A stretch of DNA of 64,000 nt. Origin: Pseudalkalibacillus sp052246725 (GTDB lineage Bacteria > Bacillota > Bacilli > Bacillales > Fictibacillaceae). The notes under the pieces are model-generated. The model did not search any database. It saw nothing but the letters and a program-made list of their open reading frames with translations, and had not been told where the DNA came from. The position numbers were made by a program, and so were the translations under genes. The stretch lies in NCBI GenBank assembly GCA_052246725.1, contig JBQQCL010000009.1; one strand, 5' to 3'. Each line of letters begins with the position of its first letter. Position 1 is the stretch's first letter. Below are positions 25,886 through 34,398 of this stretch, piece by piece.

Positions 25886-25901
25886 TGTTTCACGTGGAAC
25901 A
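25886..25901. promoter_or_regulatory. parS: parS site upstream of ychF (one mismatch)
   Basis: TGTTTCACGTGGAACA, one base from consensus, embedded in a longer symmetric context (GGATGTTTC ... GAACATCC). Confidence 0.85.
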
Positions 25902-25959
25902 TCCTATTTCACAACTGTAATAACCGAATGGATGAGTGCATCGGACGCGCTTTCTACTC

Positions 25960-25988
25960 TTGTCTTTTTCAGCACTTCTCTCTATAAT
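25960..25988 (+). promoter_or_regulatory. ychF promoter (sigma-A)
   Basis: -35 TTGTCT (25960-25965), 17 bp, -10 TATAAT (25983-25988), 45 bp before the ychF start and after the parS site. Confidence 0.72.
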
Positions 25989-26033
25989 TGGAAAGGATGT
26001 ATAACAGGTGGACAACCAAAGGAGTGTATATAG

Positions 26034-27131
26034 ATGGCTTTAACAACTGGAATCGTGGGATTGCCGAACGTAGGAAAATCGACTTTATTTAATGCGATCA
26101 CACAGGCTGGTGCGGAAAGTGCGAACTATCCGTTTTGTACAATCGATCCGAATGTAGGGATTGTTGATGTACCTGATCATCGTTTGCAGAAACTGACTGA
26201 ACTGGTGAATCCGAAAAAAACAGTACCGACACATTTTGAATTCACTGATATTGCCGGGATTGTAAAAGGTGCAAGTAAAGGAGAAGGGCTTGGAAACCAA
26301 TTCTTATCCCACATTCGTCAGGTCGATGCGATTTCCCATGTCGTCCGTTGTTTTGAGGATGATAACATTACTCATGTATCAGGGAAAGTCGATCCGATCG
26401 ATGATATTGAAACAATTAATCTCGAACTGATCTTTGCCGATATGGAAACGGTGGAGAAAAGAATTACACGAGTGGAAAAATTGGCACGCCAAAAAGATAA
26501 AGAAGCATCGTATGAATTCGAAGTCTTATCAAAATTGAAGACCGCATTTGAAGAAGAGAAGCCAGCTCGAAGTGTAGAGTTGACGAAAGAAGAAAAGAAA
26601 TTCGTCCACGGTCTTCATCTTCTTACCATGAAACCTGTCCTTTATGTAGCGAATGTCGGAGAAGACGACTTGCTCGAAGGCGGTAATGAGCTTGTTGAAC
26701 GTGTTAGGGATTATGCAGCCAACGAAAATGCAGAAGTGATTGTCATCAGTGCGAAAGTTGAATCAGAGATTGCTGAACTAGATGGAGAGGAAAAGGAAGC
26801 ATTTTTAGAAGAGCTTGGAATTGAAGAAAGCGGATTGGACCAATTGATCCGTGCAGCTTACAATCTACTTGGTCTAGCTACGTATTTCACTGCTGGTGAA
26901 CAGGAAGTAAGAGCTTGGACGTTTAGACAGGGTACGAAAGCACCTCAAGCGGCAGGCATCATCCATACCGATTTCGAACGTGGATTCATCCGTGCGGAAG
27001 TCGTTTCTTATGATGCATTGGTAGAAGCAGGTTCAATGGCAGTAGCCCGTGAGAACGGAAAAGTCCGTTTAGAAGGAAAAGACTATGTTGTTTTGGATGG
27101 AGACGTCATCCACTTCCGATTCAACGTTTAA
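26034..27131 (+). CDS. ychF: Redox-regulated ATPase YchF
   Basis: 365 residues. It is an Obg-related P-loop protein (B. subtilis YyaF) that prefers ATP over GTP and binds ribosomes. G1 GLPNVGKSTLFNAIT, switch ANYPFCTIDPNVG, G3 DIAGIVKGASKGEGLGNQFL, a coiled-coil insertion around residues 130-190, and a C-terminal TGS domain (VRAWTFRQGTKAPQAAGIIH). Full length for the family. Confidence 0.97.
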   Translation: MALTTGIVGLPNVGKSTLFNAITQAGAESANYPFCTIDPNVGIVDVPDHRLQKLTELVNPKKTVPTHFEFTDIAGIVKGASKGEGLGNQFLSHIRQVDAISHVVRCFEDDNITHVSGKVDPIDDIETINLELIFADMETVEKRITRVEKLARQKDKEASYEFEVLSKLKTAFEEEKPARSVELTKEEKKFVHGLHLLTMKPVLYVANVGEDDLLEGGNELVERVRDYAANENAEVIVISAKVESEIAELDGEEKEAFLEELGIEESGLDQLIRAAYNLLGLATYFTAGEQEVRAWTFRQGTKAPQAAGIIHTDFERGFIRAEVVSYDALVEAGSMAVARENGKVRLEGKDYVVLDGDVIHFRFNV

Positions 27132-27159
27132 AGACCGCCCAAATCATACGACTTTAGCG

Positions 27160-27490
27160 GACAAAACTCACCTTGTGCAAATTGATTGGAGAGCAAGGTG
27201 CGAGACTCCTCGAAAATGAAAATCGCATTTTCTTCGTGCGATGTAACGCTGCCGAAGCTTTCCTTATCCTGCGGGATCAGCGTGCCTACTACCTGAATAA
27301 TCTCCTCGCAAGGCATGCGACGAGGAAGCTCGCTTCGACAGGACTTTCTAGGAGCACAAATGCTTCCTTGAAAAGGAGACTCCTGAGGTAGCAAGGCGAC
27401 GAGTTGGCTCACCGCACGCCCCGCGGAAAGCGAGCATCCTGGGGCGGAAATCAACGACTTTCAAGAGCAACCAAGTTTGCGAAAACAACC
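27160..27490 (-). mobile_element. Family-B MITE, copy B3 (one end lost)
   Basis: Reverse orientation. It can be followed from CTCACCTTGTGCAAATTGAT at about 27160 to the intact end CAAGTTTGCGAAAACAACC at 27490. The other terminal repeat (expected just after the ychF stop) is not recognisable, so no target duplication can be read. It begins about 30 bp after ychF. Confidence 0.85.
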
Positions 27491-27500
27491 TTTGCAAAAA

Positions 27501-27589
27501 TAGAGGACATCAGAGACCTTATTTACTGGAAAGCATTGAAAATCTGTGACTTTTCACCAAAATAGCGGAATGATGTCCTCTAATTTTTT
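27501..27589 (+). terminator. Long-loop inverted repeat with T-run, probable ychF terminator
   Basis: TAGAGGACATCA (27501-27512) and TGATGTCCTCTA (27571-27582) are a perfect 12-bp inverted repeat with a 58-bp loop, followed by ATTTTTTG. It was probably next to ychF before MITE B3 inserted. Confidence 0.55.
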
Positions 27590-27758
27590 GAAATACCCCT
27601 TTTTGTCACAGATAACGTTCTAATATCCATTGAAATCTCTATGTTCAGGAACTGCCTCCAATCACAATTCTAGCATCAGAAAAATAACAATCGTCCTTAA
27701 TGTGTAGTTGAAAAGTGAGGAATCAAAACACTTAACGGTTTGGAATCACGAAATCCCC

Positions 27759-27787
27759 TTGTTTGAGCTTGGACTTTTTGCTATAAT
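27759..27787 (+). promoter_or_regulatory. rpsF operon promoter
   Basis: -35 TTGTTT (27759-27764), 17 bp, -10 TATAAT (27782-27787), about 90 bp before rpsF. Confidence 0.7.
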
Positions 27788-27792
27788 AAGTC

Positions 27793-27868
27793 GGTGTGAG
27801 TTATTATTGTTAAGATAATTGACTCTCCTTGCTTTTACAAGAGTAAAAGCCGCTAAGACCAAAGGGAG
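27793..27868 (+). ncRNA. Candidate S6:S18-binding leader of rpsF
   Basis: The leader contains a CTTTTAC-AAGA-GTAAAAG hairpin, then CCGCTAAGACC beside the ribosome site. S6:S18 autoregulatory leaders mimic 16S helix 22 with conserved CCG and ACC elements. This is a motif-level resemblance only. Confidence 0.35.
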
Positions 27869-27877
27869 GTGACCGGA

Positions 27878-28168
27878 ATGCGTAGATATGAAATCATGTA
27901 CATTCTGCGCCCGAATCTAGAAGAGGATGCTAAGAAAGCTGTAACTGAAAAGGCTCAAAATATCCTCACTGATAACGGTGCTGAAATCGATAAAGTTGAT
28001 GACATGGGTAAGCGTCGTCTTGCTTATGAAATCAATGATTTCCGTGATGGCTACTATACAGTTATGTATGTAAATGCAGAAACTGAAGCTATTAACGAAT
28101 TTGACCGTCTAATGAAGATCGATGATAGCGTTCTTCGTTTTATGACAATCGTAAACGAACAGCAGTAA
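27878..28168 (+). CDS. rpsF: Ribosomal protein bS6
   Basis: 96 residues, MRRYEIMYILRPNLEEDAKK ... FMTIVNEQQ. It binds S18 on the 30S platform. The start is the ATG at 27878 with GGGAGGTGA upstream; an alternative start three codons earlier overlaps the ribosome site. First gene of the rpsF-ssb-rpsR operon. Confidence 0.97.
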   Translation: MRRYEIMYILRPNLEEDAKKAVTEKAQNILTDNGAEIDKVDDMGKRRLAYEINDFRDGYYTVMYVNAETEAINEFDRLMKIDDSVLRFMTIVNEQQ

Positions 28169-28185
28169 TTTAAGGAGTGGTTCTG

Positions 28186-28719
28186 TTGATCAACCGCATT
28201 ATTCTTGTCGGCCGGCTAACGAAAGATCCGGAGCTGCGTTACACACCGAATGGCGTGGCCGTAGCAAACTTTACACTGGCGGTTAACCGTCCATTTACGA
28301 ACCAACAAGGGGATCGTGAAGCGGATTTCATTAATATCGTCGTATGGCGCAGACAAGCAGAAAACGCAGCTAATTTCTTGAAAAAAGGAAGCTTGGCTGG
28401 TGTAGATGGCCGTTTGCAAACACGTTCTTACGATAATAATGAAGGTCGTCGAGTGTACGTAACCGAAGTAATGGCAGAAAGTGTTCAATTCCTTGAGCCT
28501 AAGGGGTCAGGATCTGGATCAGGTTCATCTAATCAGGGTGGCAATCGTGATCAGGATAATCCTTTCGCAGGACAAGGAAGCCAAGGAGGAGGCTACGGAA
28601 ATTCTGGTAATCAGAATTTTGGCGGTGGCAATCAGAACCGTAAAAACGACTTTAATGATGATCCTTTCGCAAATGATGGTAAACCAATCGACATCTCGGA
28701 TGACGATTTACCGTTCTGA
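28186..28719 (+). CDS. ssb: Single-stranded DNA-binding protein
   Basis: 177 residues from a TTG start with AAGGAGTGG upstream (MINRIILVGRLTKDPELRYT). The N-terminal OB fold (to about residue 105) binds ssDNA as a tetramer. The linker is rich in G, N, Q and S, and the C-terminal acidic tip DISDDDLPF recruits repair and replication partners. A start at 28177 is possible but does not match the family. Confidence 0.97.
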   Translation: MINRIILVGRLTKDPELRYTPNGVAVANFTLAVNRPFTNQQGDREADFINIVVWRRQAENAANFLKKGSLAGVDGRLQTRSYDNNEGRRVYVTEVMAESVQFLEPKGSGSGSGSSNQGGNRDQDNPFAGQGSQGGGYGNSGNQNFGGGNQNRKNDFNDDPFANDGKPIDISDDDLPF

Positions 28720-28770
28720 TGGACATCAGCGATTATGAGCGATTAACAAAAATGTAAAGGAGGGTTTTGA

Positions 28771-28998
28771 ATGCCTCGTCCAGGACGTAGAAAGCGTAAA
28801 AAGGTTTGCTTTTTCACAGTGAACCAAATCACTTACATCGACTATAAGGATGTTGATCTTCTTAAGCGTTTCGTTTCCGAGCGTGGAAAAATTCTTCCAC
28901 GTCGTGTAACTGGAACTTCTGCGAAGTATCAACGCCAATTGACAAGAGCAATCAAGCGTGCCCGTCAAATGGCATTGCTTCCTTACTCAGCTGAGTAG
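28771..28998 (+). CDS. rpsR: Ribosomal protein bS18
   Basis: 75 residues, PRPGRRKRKKVCFFTVNQIT and the signature IDYKDVDLLKRFVSERGKILPRR split across the protein. Forms a heterodimer with S6. AAAGGAGGG precedes the ATG. One cysteine only, so the zinc-free type. Last gene of its operon. Confidence 0.97.
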   Translation: MPRPGRRKRKKVCFFTVNQITYIDYKDVDLLKRFVSERGKILPRRVTGTSAKYQRQLTRAIKRARQMALLPYSAE

Positions 28999-29006
28999 AA
29001 ATAATG

Positions 29007-29041
29007 AAGCGATAGGGTTTTAAATCCCTATCGCTTTTTTT
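29007..29041. terminator. Terminator of rpsF-ssb-rpsR, shared with the convergent gene
   Basis: AGCGATAGGG-TTTTAAAT-CCCTATCGCT then TTTTTTT. The last codons and stop of the convergent TmrB-like gene lie inside this hairpin. Confidence 0.92.
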
Positions 29042-29547
29042 ATATTGTGTATTATCTCTTGGACACTGATACCATCTGTCTCTACATATGGTTGAAAACA
29101 GGTGTTTTGAAAAGCCTGGATGCATTTATCTGTTTGCTGGAAACACCAATTACCCTCTGCTTCACCGCGGAACTTCAGTCTTTCATAAATGGTTTCTTTA
29201 CTTGCGGTCAGGCAAAAATGGTAGGTATTCTCATCAATACTTTTCAGCCCATTCACTATGTATGCGAAATAAGACTCATTATGAATTGTCATCGGAATAA
29301 TCAAGTCTTTTCCATATGTCTTTTTCAAAAGATCTGCAACTTGAACCGTCAAGGTTTTCCAAATCTCAATATCCTGAAAATCATCTGTCTTTTCATGAGG
29401 TAACTTGATTTCATCAGTTATGATATTACGCAGCATGTAACCCACTTCTTCAGGATCGTATATCATACAGTTCTCTAATGTTGATGCTAGTTGTTGAGCA
29501 ATGGTTGTCTTACCGGCTCCAAAAGCCCCGTTTATCATGATAATCAT
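29020..29547 (-). CDS. P-loop ATPase similar to tunicamycin-resistance protein TmrB
   Basis: 175 residues. Walker A INGAFGAGKTT, then YDPEEVGYMLRNII, LIIPMTI, LTASKETIYERLKFRGE and DKCIQAF follow the B. subtilis TmrB pattern. TmrB confers tunicamycin resistance through an ATP-binding, membrane-associated protein. Whether this shorter relative (TmrB is about 197 aa) does so is unknown; a small-molecule kinase role is also possible. Monocistronic, convergent with rpsR, its 3' end running through the shared terminator. Confidence 0.75.
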   Translation of the reverse strand: MIIMINGAFGAGKTTIAQQLASTLENCMIYDPEEVGYMLRNIITDEIKLPHEKTDDFQDIEIWKTLTVQVADLLKKTYGKDLIIPMTIHNESYFAYIVNGLKSIDENTYHFCLTASKETIYERLKFRGEAEGNWCFQQTDKCIQAFQNTCFQPYVETDGISVQEIIHNIKKAIGI

Positions 29548-30207
29548 CTCTACCCTCCTTTGAATACAATAGGTTTTATTCGATAAGGGGGAGGCTTATT
29601 CCTCTTACCGCTGTTTACTAGAAGTTGTTTCTTAAGGCTGTTTCTAAAAGTTTGTTTGTTAATGGAATGTTTTAAAGAAAGATGCTGAAACCTTTTGGCA
29701 GTGGAAATATGTTAGATTCCTGCAGAAAAAGCAGGCAAGTGAGGAGGATTGAGGATCGCCAGCAGAAAGGCAGTTAATCTCGTTAAAATTAAGCTCACCA
29801 AAAATTAAAAAATGTGCTGAAGACGTCAACACTTGTCCAAACAGACTTGTCCGTTTTACATACTATGTAGTGTGAGTCAGCTAATCGTTCATGGAATGGA
29901 AGCCCCTCATTCTCCTTTAATGAACCCTCATCCGAAGCTCCAGTGAAGAAGGGTCCTCGATCGCTTGACACACGATGATCATATATAACCGGCTTCCAGG
30001 CACATGTTTCTATTAGCTGCTCCAAGGTAATAATAAATTTTTACACATATGATGAAGGACTATGGCCATTCTGGGCGGGTCCTTTTTACATTTACATAGT
30101 CATACATCGTAAACCTGATGTATACATATATAAAATTAATTTGAAGGAGATGGGAGCTAAGTATTGAAAGTATCATGTTATAGATTCTAATGAAAAGGAT
30201 TGAAGAG
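29548..30207. other. Gene-poor interval with repeat remnants
   Basis: About 660 bp. It holds a family-B-like end (GGCTGTTTCTAAAAGTTTGT at 29636), a weak minus-strand frame at 30025-29795 (76 codons, TTG start, no ribosome site) and an AAGGAC...GTCCTTTTT hairpin near 30055-30090. No supported gene. Confidence 0.5.
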
Positions 30208-30903
30208 ATGGATACACACATCATTGCCATGGGTGGAGGCGGGTTTTCGATGGAACCCGATCATCTGCTCCTCGACGAATACATTTTGGCTCAAACAGGA
30301 AAGAATCGTCCGAAAATCTGTTTTCTCCCGACAGCAAGTGGAGATGCTGATGGTTATATCGAAAGGTTTATGCGTTCATTTGAAGCTTTATCCTGTATTC
30401 CGACGTATCTATCACTTTATAAACCTCCACGTTCACTGGAATCATTCGTGATGGAACAAGATATCATTTATGTAGGCGGGGGCAATACGAAGAATTTGCT
30501 CGCACTTTGGAAAGAATGGGGACTGGATGCCATCTTGTATCGGGCTTGGAAAAAAGGAGTCGTGTTAGCGGGGCTTAGTGCCGGTTCCATCTGTTGGTTT
30601 GAAGAAGGATTAACTGATTCATTCCCAGGTAAAATCTCACCGATTACATGCTTGGGATTCCTGAGGGGGAGTCATTGTCCGCATTATGATGGAGAGGAAG
30701 CACGTCGTCCGGCATTCCATCACCATCTAAAGGCTGGTACCATAAAGGAAGGAATAGCAGCAGATGATGGGGTTGCCCTTCATTATATAAATGGAAAACT
30801 TGAGAATATCATTTCCTCAAGGAAGAAGAAATCTGCTTATAACTTGATATTAAAGGATGGGGAAGTGCGAGAAGAAAGGATAAATCCACAGTTTCTAGGC
30901 TAG
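30208..30903 (+). CDS. Peptidase S51 family protein (peptidase E-like)
   Basis: 231 residues from the ATG at 30208, which has AGGA about 10 bases upstream; an in-frame ATG at 30190 lacks one. Family S51 enzymes (aspartyl dipeptidase PepE, cyanophycinase relatives) use a Ser-His pair. The nucleophile is in LAGLSAGSICWF, and YVGGGNTKNLLALW and FHHHLKAG are also conserved. Substrate not predictable from sequence; probably cytosolic peptide hydrolysis. Confidence 0.85.
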   Translation: MDTHIIAMGGGGFSMEPDHLLLDEYILAQTGKNRPKICFLPTASGDADGYIERFMRSFEALSCIPTYLSLYKPPRSLESFVMEQDIIYVGGGNTKNLLALWKEWGLDAILYRAWKKGVVLAGLSAGSICWFEEGLTDSFPGKISPITCLGFLRGSHCPHYDGEEARRPAFHHHLKAGTIKEGIAADDGVALHYINGKLENIISSRKKKSAYNLILKDGEVREERINPQFLG

Positions 30904-31009
30904 TATGGACAGTAAGGAATATTTCTTTTAGGGTAGACACTAATATTTGAACACGAACTGATTAACCCATACAATAGAAAAGGATTTAAGTTACAGATGA
31001 GGTGACATC

Positions 31010-31945
31010 GTGAATCGAACAAGAGCTTTAACAGAAGGGGCTATACTCGCTTCTCTTTATGCTGTATTATTTCTAATAACACTTTTTTTGCCGGTATTAT
31101 CCTTATTTACGATTTTTTTACTGTCATTGCCCTATGCGATCTATACAGTGCGGCATGGGTTGAAAAAAAGTATGGTTTTTGTGCTGACAACAATGGTACT
31201 GACTATCATTTTAGGATCTGTCACTGCAATCAATGTCCCGATTTTGTTTGGCTCAGTTGGAGTAGTAATGGGTCATCTTTACAGGAAGAAGATTTCCGCT
31301 TTCGGTCTTTTGGCAGGAGCGGCTTTGACCTACCTGGCGAATTTTATTTTAATCTATGTCGTTAGTATCCTTTTATTAGAGATCAACTTGATTGATACAA
31401 TGAAACAATCGATTGAAGAGACGATTGTGCTCACAGAAAAATTCAGTGGTGCAATGGGTGGCGATGCTGAGGCGACCATTCAACAACTGAGGGAACTCGT
31501 AGAAATCGTTCCATATCTCATACCAGCATTGTTTGTGATCTTATCGGTGGTGTTTGCGTTAGCATCTATTTTTGTGACCAACCTGATTATGAAGAGGTTC
31601 AGAGTTGAAGTTCCGCATTGGGAGCCGTTCAGAAATTGGTCATTTCCAAAAAGCATCATTTGGTATTATCTTGCTACGATTTTGCTTTATATGACGAACC
31701 CAGAACAAGGATCTGCCCTTTATATTGTCACGATGAATTTATATATTGTTTTGGAAATCGTTCTCGCCATCCAGGGATTGGCATTCATCTATTTCTATTT
31801 CTGGGTGAAGAAAAAAGGGAAGACGATACCGGTACTTGTTACCATAAGCCTTTTTATCATACCTGTGGGATTACATGTGGTACGAATCTTAGGTATAATT
31901 GACTTAGGGTTTGATTTAAGAAAACGGATAAAGCCTGAAGCGTAG
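31010..31945 (+). CDS. yybS: YybS-like DUF2232 membrane protein
   Basis: 311 residues, GTG start. About eight transmembrane helices; N-terminus RALTEGAILASLYAVLFLIT is typical of DUF2232/YybS. Function unknown. It lies directly before gdpP and rplI, as in B. subtilis (yybS-yybT-rplI), with 12 bp between yybS and gdpP. Confidence 0.9.
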   Translation: MNRTRALTEGAILASLYAVLFLITLFLPVLSLFTIFLLSLPYAIYTVRHGLKKSMVFVLTTMVLTIILGSVTAINVPILFGSVGVVMGHLYRKKISAFGLLAGAALTYLANFILIYVVSILLLEINLIDTMKQSIEETIVLTEKFSGAMGGDAEATIQQLRELVEIVPYLIPALFVILSVVFALASIFVTNLIMKRFRVEVPHWEPFRNWSFPKSIIWYYLATILLYMTNPEQGSALYIVTMNLYIVLEIVLAIQGLAFIYFYFWVKKKGKTIPVLVTISLFIIPVGLHVVRILGIIDLGFDLRKRIKPEA

Positions 31946-31957
31946 GAGCTGACCATC

Positions 31958-33931
31958 ATGCCGAAGTTTTTTGAAAAGAGATGGCAGGAATTACATATAC
32001 TTTTATTACTTGTAATTTTAGCTGTGTTCATAGGGATCATCACCTATTACAATTGGATAATGGGCATCGTCGCTTTTGTCATACTAGGAGTGACGGTTTA
32101 TTTTGCGTTGATAAAGGAAATTGAATTCCGCTCGAATATAGAAGATTATATTACTACGCTTTCGCATCGCGTGAAAAAAGTAGGGGAAGAAGCCCTGATG
32201 GAAATGCCAATCGGGATCATCCTTTACGACGAACAGTATAAAATCGAATGGACAAATCCTTATTTGACGACGATCATTGAACAGGAGTCGTTCATTGGCA
32301 ATTCCCTTAATCTGATTTCTGAAGAGCTTGTACCCTTCATCAAAGGGGAAGAAAAAGAAGAAATCATCAAGGTGAATAAGCGGAAATACCGTGTATATCT
32401 GAAAAGGGAAGAGCGGTTGTTGTACTTCACGGATGTCACAGAACAAGTGGAAGTGGAAAGGCTTTATGATGAAGAACAAACCGTCATCGGTCTCATCTTT
32501 TTAGATAATTATGATGAAGTGACCCAGGGGATGAACGATCAGGTTCGCAGTAACATTAACAGTAAAGTGACTTCAATTTTGAATCAATGGGCGACAGATT
32601 ACGGTATTTTTCTGAAAGGGACTTCTTCCGAACGATTTATCGCTGTATTGAATCAACGGACTTTAGCTGAACTTGAAAAAACAAAATTCGCGTTATTGGA
32701 TGAAGTGAGGGACCTTACGTCGAAACAGAATATCCCATTGACCCTGAGTATCGGACTCGGCAGCGGTTCGGCTATGTTACCTGAACTTGGCCAGCTCGCC
32801 CAATCCAGTTTGGATCTTGCTTTAGGACGCGGTGGTGACCAGGTTGCGATCAAGCAGACGAATGGAAAAGTGCGTTTCTATGGCGGGAAAACGAATCCAA
32901 TGGAAAAACGCACCCGTGTCCGTGCACGAGTGATCTCACACGCCCTCACAGAGCTTGTATTGGATAGCGATCAAGTCATCGTGATGGGTCATAAAAACCC
33001 GGATATGGACGCTCTAGGAGCCAGTATCGGGATATTGAAAGTAGCAACCATCAATGAAAAGCCATGCAGTGTCGTACTGGATCAGAATGATGTTGATATC
33101 GGCATTCAACGATTGTTGGAGGAAATTAAAGAAAAAGAAGAGCTTTGGGAACACTTTGTTACCCCTGAGGAAGCACTGGAACGGGCAACGCCAAATACAC
33201 TGCTTGTCGTTGTGGATACCCATAAGCCATCGCTCGTCATTGAAGAGAAACTCGTTAACAAGCTTGAGAAGGTAATCGTCATCGATCATCACCGACGCGG
33301 TGAAGATTTCATCGATGATCCGGTACTTGTGTACATGGAGCCCTATGCATCGTCTACGGCTGAGCTAGTCACCGAATTACTAGAATACCAACCAAAACTT
33401 AGAAAAATGGAAATCCTAGAGGCAACTGCTTTATTAGCTGGTATTATTGTAGATACGAAGAGTTTCACGTTACGGACGGGTTCCAGGACGTTTGATGCGG
33501 CTTCTTACTTACGCTCTCATGGGGCTGATACGATTCTTGTACAAAAGTTCCTTAAAGAAGACATCGAGCGGTATGTAAAACGTTCCAAGTTGATTGAGAA
33601 CTCCCACATTTATAAAGGTGGAATTGCAATCGCGAAAGGCGAAGAAGATGAAGAATACGGTCAAGTCCTTATAGCCCAGGCTGCGGATACGCTGCTATCC
33701 ATGACCGGGGTATTGGCCTCGTTTGTAATATCAAGGCGTATCGATGATAAAATCAGTATCAGTGCACGTTCTCTCGGAGACGTCAATGTACAAATGATCA
33801 TGGAAAAGCTTGATGGCGGCGGTCATTTGACAAATGCTGCAGCACAATTGGAAGATGTCACGATTGATGAAGCGGAACGACAATTGAAAGAAATCATAGA
33901 TCAATATTTTGAAGGGGGAGATGAGGAATGA
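31958..33931 (+). CDS. gdpP: Cyclic-di-AMP phosphodiesterase GdpP
   Basis: 657 residues (B. subtilis YybT). Two N-terminal membrane helices (about 13-51), a PAS-like haem-binding region, a degenerate GGDEF domain lacking the GGDEF motif, then the catalytic DHH domain (MGHKNPDMDALGAS, VVDTHKPS, VIDHHRRGEDF) and DHHA1 (GGGHLTNAAAQ). It cleaves c-di-AMP to pApA and so tunes potassium, osmotic and cell-wall homeostasis. Start ATG at 31958. Overlaps rplI by 4 bases. Confidence 0.96.
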   Translation: MPKFFEKRWQELHILLLLVILAVFIGIITYYNWIMGIVAFVILGVTVYFALIKEIEFRSNIEDYITTLSHRVKKVGEEALMEMPIGIILYDEQYKIEWTNPYLTTIIEQESFIGNSLNLISEELVPFIKGEEKEEIIKVNKRKYRVYLKREERLLYFTDVTEQVEVERLYDEEQTVIGLIFLDNYDEVTQGMNDQVRSNINSKVTSILNQWATDYGIFLKGTSSERFIAVLNQRTLAELEKTKFALLDEVRDLTSKQNIPLTLSIGLGSGSAMLPELGQLAQSSLDLALGRGGDQVAIKQTNGKVRFYGGKTNPMEKRTRVRARVISHALTELVLDSDQVIVMGHKNPDMDALGASIGILKVATINEKPCSVVLDQNDVDIGIQRLLEEIKEKEELWEHFVTPEEALERATPNTLLVVVDTHKPSLVIEEKLVNKLEKVIVIDHHRRGEDFIDDPVLVYMEPYASSTAELVTELLEYQPKLRKMEILEATALLAGIIVDTKSFTLRTGSRTFDAASYLRSHGADTILVQKFLKEDIERYVKRSKLIENSHIYKGGIAIAKGEEDEEYGQVLIAQAADTLLSMTGVLASFVISRRIDDKISISARSLGDVNVQMIMEKLDGGGHLTNAAAQLEDVTIDEAERQLKEIIDQYFEGGDEE

Positions 33932-34374
33932 AGGTTATCTTTATTAAAGATGTAAAGGGCAAAGGAAAACAAGGTGAAGTGAAGAACGTTTCGGAAGGGT
34001 ATGCACGCAACTACCTATTCCCACACAACCTTGCGAAGGAAGCGAATAAAGGCAACCTGAAAACACTCGAGAAAAAGAAAGAAAGTGAGAAAAAACAAGC
34101 AGAAGAAGAACGCCACGAAGCTGTTAAGCTCAAAGATGAGTTGGAACAGCTTACGATTGAGCTCTCTACCAAAGCAGGTGAAGGCGGCCGCTTATTCGGC
34201 TCAGTCACAAGCAAGCAAATTGCAGCTGAGCTAAAAAAGAAAAACTATAAAGTTGATAAGCGGAAAATCGAACTTTCAGACCCAATCCGGTCGTTAGGAT
34301 ATACGAATGTACCTATCAAACTTCATCCAGAAGTGACAGCTACATTGAAAGTACATGTAACAGAACAGAAATAA
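33928..34374 (+). CDS. rplI: Ribosomal protein bL9
   Basis: 148 residues. The N-domain MKVIFIKDVKGKGKQGEVKN with GYARNYLFP binds 23S rRNA, and a long connecting helix leads to the C-domain. Overlaps the gdpP stop (ATGA) and is followed by dnaB. Confidence 0.97.
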   Translation: MKVIFIKDVKGKGKQGEVKNVSEGYARNYLFPHNLAKEANKGNLKTLEKKKESEKKQAEEERHEAVKLKDELEQLTIELSTKAGEGGRLFGSVTSKQIAAELKKKNYKVDKRKIELSDPIRSLGYTNVPIKLHPEVTATLKVHVTEQK

Positions 34375-34398
34375 TTGGAATGAACAGGAGGAAAAGCA

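Noticed and set aside
29795..30025. 76-codon minus-strand frame reading LIETCAWKPVIYDHRVSSDR and onward
   Set aside because: Somewhat protein-like, but TTG start without ribosome site and no recognised family. Left as unexplained intergenic sequence; could be a gene fragment.
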